11,348 nt of DNA from positions 1 to 11,348 of the forward strand of contig CALGGN010000117.1 in NCBI GenBank assembly GCA_937915915.1, written 5' to 3'. Made by a program: the position numbers and the translations under genes. Shown here one piece after another: positions 5,946 to 11,348 of the stretch. Positions within the stretch are counted from its first letter, which is position 1, and every line of letters starts with the position of its first letter. Source of the DNA: an uncultured Selenomonas sp. GTDB lineage: Bacteria; Bacillota; Negativicutes; Selenomonadales; Selenomonadaceae. The notes beneath the pieces were generated by a model. That model worked only from the letters and a program-made list of their open reading frames with translations, was not told the origin of the DNA and made no database searches.

Positions 5946-7537
5946 TGCTTCGTATTACGGATGTTCACGTTGCCTTTGATGACGAAACTCCCCTGGAGGA
6001 ACTCGCTGCGCGTCGGCTGAAACTCCCGCCGCACGCCGTGGCTGAGGTGCGTGTCGTGCGGAAGGCCATCGACGCAAGGCGCTATCGGGGGGCTCCCATC
6101 CAATTTGTCTATGTTTTGGATGTGAAGCTTGCAGGTTCGGGGAAAAAGGCATGGAGCCTGTGGGGACGGGACCGCAGGATTTCGCCGGTTCCTGTCTGCA
6201 AGGATACCGTGTGGAATCCCCGCAAGCGCAGGGAGGAACTTCGTCCCGTCGTTGTCGGGTTCGGCCCTGCGGGCATGTTTGCTGCCCTGATGCTTGCCAG
6301 GGCGGGGTGGCAGCCGATCGTGCTGGAGCGCGGGCAGGATGTGGATACCCGGCATAGGGATATTCAGCGTTTCTGGGGAGGCGGGGCGTTTGCCCCGTCA
6401 TCCAATGTGCAGTTCGGAGAGGGCGGAGCTGGCACCTTTTCCGACGGAAAGCTGACCACACGCATCAGCGACAGCCACATGCAGGATGTATTGGAAGCTT
6501 TCGTAGATGCGGGAGCACCCGAGGAGATCCGCTATCTGCACAAGCCCCATATCGGGACGGATCTTTTGCGGCGGATCGTGAAGAATATCCGGCTGGAAAT
6601 CCTTCGCTTGGGGGGCGAGGTGCGCTTCGGCGCACAGGTCACGGATATCGAAAGCGAGCAGGGGCACATTGCTGCGGTCATCGTGCAGGATGAGGAAAGG
6701 CTGCCCGCAAACGCGGTCTTTCTGGGCATCGGGCATTCGGCGCGGGATACCTACCGTATGCTGATGGAGAGGCGGGTTGCCATGGAGGCGAAGGCCTTTG
6801 CTGTCGGCGTGCGCATCGAGCATCCGCAGGAATTCATCGATCGTGTGCAGTATGGGGAGGATGCGGGTCATCCGAGGCTTCCGGCAGCGGACTACGCGTT
6901 GACCTTCAAGGATCGGGAGACCGGGCGGGGGGCGTATTCCTTCTGTATGTGCCCGGGCGGGCAGGTCGTGGCCGCAGCCTCTGAGACAGGACGCGTGGTG
7001 ACAAACGGGATGAGCAATTATCAGCGGGATTCCGGCATTGCGAACAGCGCTCTTCTGGTGACGGTGACGCCGTCGGACTTCGGCGAAGAGGTCCTTTCCG
7101 GCATGCGTTTCCAGCAAACCTATGAAGAGCTTGCGTTTCGGGAGGCGGGCGGCAATTATTTTGCGCCTGTGCAGTCGGTGGGAGATTTTTTACGGGGTAC
7201 ATCCGGCGCCATGGATTTTTTGACAACCCCAACCTACCGGCCGGGGGTGAGGGCGGCGGATATTCATCGCTGTCTGCCGGATTTCGTGACGCATACACTG
7301 GAGCGTGCGCTTTTGCACTTTGACCGCAAAATACCGGGTTTTGCGGCGCCGGATGTCGTTATGACGGGCGTGGAAACCAGATCTTCCGCACCTTGCAGGA
7401 TCCTTCGGAAAAAGGATAGCTTCCAGTCGGAAAATCTTTTGGGACTTTATCCGATCGGTGAGGGCGCGGGCTATGCGGGCGGCATCATGAGTGCGGCAAT
7501 CGACGGAATGAAAGCGGCACTTGCTTTTTTGCGGTGA
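5915..7537 (+). CDS. NAD(P)/FAD-dependent oxidoreductase of uncharacterised COG2509 type
   Basis: The 540-residue protein has an N-terminal domain of about 105 residues and then a Rossmann FAD-binding site, VVVGFGPAGMFAALMLARAG at 112-131, with the acidic strand end VLERG (136-140) for the ribose. Later come FGEGGAGTFSDGKL, typical of this family, and near the C-terminus GEGAGYAGGI at 515-524, the second FAD contact. Relatives are widespread in Firmicutes and annotated as FAD-dependent dehydrogenases; no substrate is established to my knowledge. It is probably cytosolic, with no signal or membrane segment. The start is TTG 5915, nine bases after GGAGGT at 5900-5905. A second TTG at 5945 is where family similarity seems to begin (LLRITDV), so the first ten residues may be an added tail. 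It sits between cdaR and glmM, suggesting shared transcription with envelope synthesis. Confidence 0.85.
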   Translation: MANFSEHEYRLLRITDVHVAFDDETPLEELAARRLKLPPHAVAEVRVVRKAIDARRYRGAPIQFVYVLDVKLAGSGKKAWSLWGRDRRISPVPVCKDTVWNPRKRREELRPVVVGFGPAGMFAALMLARAGWQPIVLERGQDVDTRHRDIQRFWGGGAFAPSSNVQFGEGGAGTFSDGKLTTRISDSHMQDVLEAFVDAGAPEEIRYLHKPHIGTDLLRRIVKNIRLEILRLGGEVRFGAQVTDIESEQGHIAAVIVQDEERLPANAVFLGIGHSARDTYRMLMERRVAMEAKAFAVGVRIEHPQEFIDRVQYGEDAGHPRLPAADYALTFKDRETGRGAYSFCMCPGGQVVAAASETGRVVTNGMSNYQRDSGIANSALLVTVTPSDFGEEVLSGMRFQQTYEELAFREAGGNYFAPVQSVGDFLRGTSGAMDFLTTPTYRPGVRAADIHRCLPDFVTHTLERALLHFDRKIPGFAAPDVVMTGVETRSSAPCRILRKKDSFQSENLLGLYPIGEGAGYAGGIMSAAIDGMKAALAFLR

Positions 7538-7587
7538 AGCGTGCATACTATAGGGGTGTGCAAAAATGCGCTCAAGGATTCGGAAGC

Positions 7588-7627
7588 AATCTCGTTTTGG
7601 CAAATTTCCTCGAACGCGAGTATGAAT
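7588..7627 (+). repeat. Direct repeat, copy 2 (just upstream of glmM)
   Basis: This stretch starts AATCTCGTTTTGGCAAATTT and is the second copy of 5906-5945. Read in the same frame as copy 1 it gives a similar peptide start (L/M-A-N-F-x-E-x-E-Y), but the reading frame closes at a TAG at 7648-7650, just inside glmM. The rest of the gap 7538-7642 shows the glmM ribosome binding site and no clear promoter. Confidence 0.75.
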
Positions 7628-7642
7628 ATTGGAGGATGCAGC

Positions 7643-8992
7643 ATGGCTAGATTATTTGGCACGGATGGCGTGCGCGGCGAGGCGAATGTGGATCTGACGC
7701 CGGAGCTTGCCTATCGGCTTGGCAGGGCGGCGGCCCTGTATTTCGGAAAGGATCAGGAGGAGGCGCCGCTGATCCTGATTGGGCGCGATACGCGGATTTC
7801 GGGGGAAATGTTTGAAGCGGCTCTGGTGGCGGGCATCTGCTCCGCGGGGGGGCACGCGGTGCTGGCGGGAGTGATCCCGACGCCTGCCATAGCGTACTTG
7901 GCGCGCAAGTATCAGGCAAAGGCTGGGATCGTGATTTCTGCATCGCATAATCCCTTCCAGGATAACGGCATCAAATTCTTTGGCGGTGATGGCTATAAAT
8001 TGCCGGATGCCGTGGAGGATGAGATCGAGGGCATGGTGCACAGGATTGAGACGCAGGATGATCTGCCCCGGCCGACGGGCGGGAAAATCGGGCATCTGGA
8101 ATATCGCAAGGAGCTTTTGAAGGACTATGTTGAGTTCGTCATCAGCACGACCAAGGAACGCTTCGACGGCATGCGCATCGTATTGGACTGCGCGAACGGG
8201 GCTGCCTTTGAGGCAATGCCCACGGTGCTCCGCCGCCTGGGCGCAAAGCTCACCGTGCTGAGCGCCAGCCCGAACGGGACGAATATCAATGACGGCTGCG
8301 GCTCGACGCATCTGGAAGCCTTGCAGAAGGCGGTGGTGGAGCGCAAGGCGGATTTCGGCATTGCCCATGACGGAGATGCGGATCGCTGCCTGTGCATTGA
8401 TGAAAAGGGCAATGTGATCGATGGCGACCATATCCTGGTGATGTGCGCCATGGAGATGATGAAAGAAGGAAAACTGCCAGGCAATACCGTGGTCACCACC
8501 GTCATGGCAAATATCGGGTTCCACGATGCCGTCAAAAAGATGGGCGGCCGTGTGGAGGTCACCAAGGTGGGCGACCGCTATGTGCTGGAAAATATGCTGA
8601 AGAACGGCTATTGCCTTGGGGGCGAGCAGTCGGGGCATATCATCTTCACGGATTACAGTACAACGGGGGACGGGCTCATCACGGCGCTGCAGGTGCTTTC
8701 CTCCGTCAAGCGGAGCGGCAGGAAGGCATCGGAACTGAATGAGCTCATGACGACCTATCCGCAGCTTCTGGTCAACGTGACGGTCGGGACGAAGGATGGC
8801 TGGGAGGAAAATGAGAAGATTCAAAAGGCGATTGCGGAAGGGGATGCAGAGCTTGGCGATACGGGCCGGATCCTTGTGCGGCCGTCCGGGACGGAACCCT
8901 TGATCCGCGTCATGGCGGAGGGCCCTGATCAGGAGCAGCTGGATCGCATCTGCCATCGGATCGCGGATATCGTGAAGCAGGAGCAGGGATGA
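7643..8992 (+). CDS. glmM: Phosphoglucosamine mutase
   Basis: GlmM interconverts glucosamine-6-phosphate and glucosamine-1-phosphate, feeding UDP-GlcNAc for peptidoglycan and other envelope polymers. The 449-residue product has the normal length and all four landmarks of the alpha-phosphohexomutase fold: the start MARLFGTDGVRG, the active-site serine loop ISASHNP with phospho-Ser101, the metal loop DGDADR with Asp243, Asp245 and Asp247, the sugar-binding GEQSGH at 327-332, and the phosphate-binding RPSGTEPLIRVM at 413-424. ATG 7643 follows GGAGGA at 7631-7636; in-frame codons back to 7541 belong to the upstream gap and its repeat. In other Firmicutes GlmM binds CdaA and lowers its cyclase activity, which fits its place in this cluster. 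cbiK starts three bases after its stop. Confidence 0.97.
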   Translation: MARLFGTDGVRGEANVDLTPELAYRLGRAAALYFGKDQEEAPLILIGRDTRISGEMFEAALVAGICSAGGHAVLAGVIPTPAIAYLARKYQAKAGIVISASHNPFQDNGIKFFGGDGYKLPDAVEDEIEGMVHRIETQDDLPRPTGGKIGHLEYRKELLKDYVEFVISTTKERFDGMRIVLDCANGAAFEAMPTVLRRLGAKLTVLSASPNGTNINDGCGSTHLEALQKAVVERKADFGIAHDGDADRCLCIDEKGNVIDGDHILVMCAMEMMKEGKLPGNTVVTTVMANIGFHDAVKKMGGRVEVTKVGDRYVLENMLKNGYCLGGEQSGHIIFTDYSTTGDGLITALQVLSSVKRSGRKASELNELMTTYPQLLVNVTVGTKDGWEENEKIQKAIAEGDAELGDTGRILVRPSGTEPLIRVMAEGPDQEQLDRICHRIADIVKQEQG

Positions 8993-8995
8993 GCC

Positions 8996-9778
8996 ATGAA
9001 ACAGGCCATTGTCTTTACCAGCTTCGGCGTGGCGGACGCAGAAGCAAGGGCTGCTTCCATCGACTCCGCTTATGAGGAGCTGAAGAAAGCCTTCCCTGCG
9101 TATGAGATACGACAGGCATATACATCGACTTTCGTGCGGAAGCGCATGCAGCAGCAGGGACAAAAGGCTCTGTCGCTGCCGGAGGCCTTGCTGGGACTTC
9201 AGGAGGAAAGCTTCGAGGAGGTCTATATCCAGCCGGCGCATCTCACGCCCGGGGAGGAATACGAGAATAAAATCCTGGCTGTGCTGGCGGAGTTTCAAGG
9301 CCGGTTCCGCAAGCTGCGCGCGGGAGAGCCTGTGTTCTTTTCCTCGGAGGACTGCATAGAGGGGCTTCGCACGGTTCTGGCGTGTTTTCCCCTTGCAGAG
9401 GGGGAGCATTTGGTGCTCTTGGGGCACGGTTCGCCCCATCGTCCGAATCCCGTGTATCTGGAGCTTCAGGAGCGTGCGGACATCGCTTTCTGGCCTGTGC
9501 ACATCGGTGTCGTGGAGGAGACGGATTTGCCGAATTTTTCCATGGTCATGGCACGCTTGACGCATCGTGAGGTCAGGAAGGTCCTGCTGGCACCGCTTCT
9601 CCTGTCCGGCGGTGTCCATGTGAAGGAGGATATGGCGGGCCGCGATGCGTCATCCTGGAAGTCCCGCCTGGAAGAGCAGGGCATCACGGTCAGGACCTGC
9701 CTTAGGGGACTGGGGACGTTCCCCGTGTTTCGCAGGCTTTATGTCGAAAAGGCAAGGAAACTCCTGCAGGCAGATTGA
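8996..9778 (+). CDS. cbiK: Anaerobic sirohydrochlorin cobaltochelatase
   Basis: This 260-residue protein resembles CbiK, which inserts Co2+ into sirohydrochlorin (or its reduced form) in the oxygen-independent cobalamin pathway. Evidence is the N-terminal MKQAIVFTSFG strand with the following AYTSTFVRKR region (41-50), QPAHLTPGEEYE (79-90), LLGHGSPHRPNPVY (141-154) with the likely metal ligand His144, and LLLSGGVHVKEDMAG (201-215) with the second ligand His208. Length is normal for the family. There is no signal peptide, so this is the cytosolic form, unlike periplasmic CbiK relatives. It starts three bases after glmM and should be co-transcribed, although it has no evident link to cell wall work. 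No other cob/cbi gene is in the window. A broader reading as a chelatase for another metal is possible. Confidence 0.88.
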   Translation: MKQAIVFTSFGVADAEARAASIDSAYEELKKAFPAYEIRQAYTSTFVRKRMQQQGQKALSLPEALLGLQEESFEEVYIQPAHLTPGEEYENKILAVLAEFQGRFRKLRAGEPVFFSSEDCIEGLRTVLACFPLAEGEHLVLLGHGSPHRPNPVYLELQERADIAFWPVHIGVVEETDLPNFSMVMARLTHREVRKVLLAPLLLSGGVHVKEDMAGRDASSWKSRLEEQGITVRTCLRGLGTFPVFRRLYVEKARKLLQAD

Positions 9779-9831
9779 TATATTAAGGCTCGGAATTGCG
9801 GGAGCTGAAATGTGGCAATGATGATTTTTTC

Positions 9832-9861
9832 TTCCTGCAAAATGAACCTATGATATATAAT
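9832..9861 (+). promoter_or_regulatory. Probable promoter of oadG-oadB
   Basis: The 115-base gap after cbiK contains a perfect -10 box, TATAAT at 9856-9861, in an A+T-rich stretch unlike the surrounding genes. The matching -35 region (TTCCTG, 9832-9837, 18-base spacer) is weak, so an activator may be needed. Start of transcription would fall near 9868 and the leader is short. No convincing terminator for the upstream operon is seen: GCTC/GAGC near 9788-9804 forms only a small stem, and the T-run at 9825-9830 is about 20 bases away. Confidence 0.5.
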
Positions 9862-9893
9862 ACAAAGGTATCAAAAAATGAGGTGATATTATT

Positions 9894-10235
9894 ATGGGAC
9901 ATCCGGTAACAACGAATCCGTTGATTATCATGCTCATCAACATGACAGTGGTATTTATCGTGCTGATTGCGCTGAGTTTTCTGATTCGCTTGATTCATGT
10001 TGTGGATCCGACTTACAAGAAGGAGGAACCGCAGCAGGAGACATCCGCTCCGGCACCGGTTGCGGCAGCTGAGCCTGTGCCTGCCATCGAGGAGGGCGTT
10101 CCGCAGGAGGTCATTGCGGTCATCGCGGCGGCAGTTGCCGCCTATGGCTGCGGCGCCGCGGAGATCAAGGCCATCCGTCCGCTGGATCGTCCGGGCTGGA
10201 AGCAGTCAGGGCGTTTCCCGTCGAAGAATTCGTAA
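9894..10235 (+). CDS. oadG: Sodium-pump decarboxylase gamma subunit (OadG family)
   Basis: This small 113-residue protein has the architecture of the gamma/delta subunit of Na+-translocating decarboxylases (oxaloacetate, methylmalonyl-CoA or glutaconyl-CoA type). A single N-terminal membrane helix (about 10-36) is followed by charged residues (YKKEEPQQE), a Pro/Ala-rich flexible linker (51-70) and a C-terminal domain with EVIAVIAAAVAAYG (72-85) and the conserved tail pattern W102...GR at 106-107. The subunit holds the soluble carboxyltransferase on the membrane beta subunit and helps assembly. ATG 9894 follows GAGGTG at 9880-9885. oadB starts 24 bases after its stop. Which substrate the complex uses cannot be read from this subunit, so the symbol is given at family level. 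Confidence 0.8.
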   Translation: MGHPVTTNPLIIMLINMTVVFIVLIALSFLIRLIHVVDPTYKKEEPQQETSAPAPVAAAEPVPAIEEGVPQEVIAVIAAAVAAYGCGAAEIKAIRPLDRPGWKQSGRFPSKNS

Positions 10236-10259
10236 TGGGAGGAAATGGAGGAATACGAT

Positions 10260-11348
10260 ATGGAATTAGTAAACGCATTTGTCGTGTCGTTGCAATCCGT
10301 TTGGCTCGACAGCGGATTCGCGGCTTTTTCCGCAGGAAACGGCATCATGATCCTGGTGGGGCTGCTCCTGCTCTATATGGCGTTCGTCAAGGAGTTCGAG
10401 CCGCTGCTTCTGGGGCCGATCGCCTTCGGCTGTATTTTGGCGAATTTCCCGCGCACGGGCTTCTATGACGAGATGGGCGTCATGATGGCGATCCATTACG
10501 GCATTGCCAATGAGATCTTTCCGCCGCTCATCTTTTTGGGCATCGGGGCAATGACAGATTTCGGGCCGCTGCTCGCGAATCCCTCGACGCTGCTTTTGGG
10601 CGCTGCGGCACAGATCGGCGTCTTCGTGGCGCTGGTGGGCGCGATGTTGGTGGGCTTCAATGTGCAGGAAGCGGGCGCTATTGGCATCATTGGCGGCGCG
10701 GATGGGCCCACATCCATTTATCTGTCCATCAAGATGGCACCGCACCTGCTGGGGGCAATCGCGGTGGCGGCATATACCTATATGTCTCTGGTGCCGCTGA
10801 TCCAGCCGCCGATCATGAAGCTCTTCACGACGAAGGAAGAGCGGGAGATCGTGATGACGGAGCTGCGTCCCGTGACGAAGTTCGAGCGCGTGGTGTTCCC
10901 GCTGGTTGCGACCATCTTCATCAGCTTGCTGCTGCCGTCCATTACGGCGCTTCTGGGCATGCTCATGCTGGGCAATCTGCTGCGTGAGTCGGGCGTGACG
11001 GATCGCCTCTCGGATACGGCACAGAATTCTCTCTGCAATATCGTCACGATTTTCCTGGCGACCGGCACGGGGCTTACCATGTCAGCGGAGAGTTTCCTAG
11101 TGCCCCAGACCCTGCTGATCATCGGCCTTGGACTGGTGGCGTTCGCGGCGGGCACCGCAGGCGGCGTCATTTTCGGCAAGATCATGTGCAAGTTCACGGG
11201 CGGCAAGGTCAATCCGCTCATCGGTTCCGCGGGCGTTTCGGCAGTTCCGATGGCGGCACGTGTAAGCCAGATGGTCGGCATGAAGGCAAAGCCGGGCAAT
11301 TACCTGCTCATGCATGCGATGGGGCCGAATGTGGCAGGCGTCATCGGC
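10260..11348 (+). CDS. oadB: Na+-translocating decarboxylase beta subunit (OadB/MmdB/GcdB), 3' end cut
   Basis: The frame opens at ATG 10260, eight bases after GGAGG at 10247-10251, and runs unbroken for 363 codons to the edge of the window. It is a polytopic membrane protein with many hydrophobic helices. Family signatures are the GGADGPTSIYLSIKMAP stretch (145-161) with the Na+-path aspartate Asp148, GNLLRESGV (238-246), and NPLIGSAGVSAVP (318-330). The beta subunit decarboxylates carboxybiotin and uses the energy to export Na+. Family length suggests that only some 10-25 residues are missing. Family members act on oxaloacetate, methylmalonyl-CoA, glutaconyl-CoA or malonate; in a succinate/propionate fermenter the first two are most likely, but the alpha subunit lies outside the window, as does any biotin carrier protein. 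Confidence 0.93.
   Translation, partial: MELVNAFVVSLQSVWLDSGFAAFSAGNGIMILVGLLLLYMAFVKEFEPLLLGPIAFGCILANFPRTGFYDEMGVMMAIHYGIANEIFPPLIFLGIGAMTDFGPLLANPSTLLLGAAAQIGVFVALVGAMLVGFNVQEAGAIGIIGGADGPTSIYLSIKMAPHLLGAIAVAAYTYMSLVPLIQPPIMKLFTTKEEREIVMTELRPVTKFERVVFPLVATIFISLLLPSITALLGMLMLGNLLRESGVTDRLSDTAQNSLCNIVTIFLATGTGLTMSAESFLVPQTLLIIGLGLVAFAAGTAGGVIFGKIMCKFTGGKVNPLIGSAGVSAVPMAARVSQMVGMKAKPGNYLLMHAMGPNVAGVIG

Noticed and set aside
7652..9619. 655-codon open frame on the minus strand across glmM and cbiK
   Set aside because: It is a shadow of two well-identified plus-strand genes in G+C-rich DNA; its translation is rich in His, Arg and Gln and matches no family I recognise.
9779..9831. Intrinsic terminator after cbiK
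   Set aside because: Only a four to five base-pair stem is present and the T-run is about 20 bases from it.

Overview
The window looks like chromosome of an anaerobic Firmicute of the Negativicutes type (Selenomonas/Mitsuokella/Megasphaera-like). This is inferred from G+C-rich genes with strong GGAGG-type ribosome binding sites, the CdaA-CdaR-GlmM cluster, an anaerobic CbiK cobaltochelatase and a sodium-pumping decarboxylase (OadG/OadB type). No species can be named from the sequence alone. All genes lie on the + strand, and no tRNA, rRNA, CRISPR array or transposase gene is visible.

Layout. Positions 1-129 hold the 3' end of a nitroreductase-family gene. After a hairpin comes trpF (273-890), then a 150-base imperfect palindrome that fills the gap to trpC (1077-1865). 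A consensus-like sigma-70 promoter (TTGACA, 17-base spacer, TAGAAT) then drives ilvE (1980-3050) and a secreted L,D-transpeptidase (3066-3761), which ends at a clear intrinsic terminator (3781-3808). A second large palindrome (3807-3973), unrelated to the first, begins in the T-tract of that terminator.

Next is a tightly packed cell-envelope cluster. It contains cdaA (diadenylate cyclase), cdaR (YbbR-domain regulator, ATGA overlap with cdaA), a COG2509-type FAD-dependent oxidoreductase that starts at TTG, glmM (phosphoglucosamine mutase), and cbiK three bases after glmM. A roughly 40-base direct repeat occurs twice here: once over the start of the FAD gene and once just before glmM. After a gap with a probable promoter come oadG (9894-10235) and oadB (from 10260, running off the end of the window).

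How the parts fit. The first part supplies tryptophan and branched-chain amino acid steps. The middle couples c-di-AMP synthesis to the first committed sugar of peptidoglycan synthesis, with a peptidoglycan cross-linking enzyme just upstream. The end joins cobalamin synthesis and a Na+-translocating decarboxylase, both at home in succinate/propionate fermentation.

The genes belong to known families. I do not see a convincing undescribed multi-gene system. The most interesting items are the non-coding palindromes, the repeat that supplies a gene start, and the uncharacterised FAD protein between cdaR and glmM.
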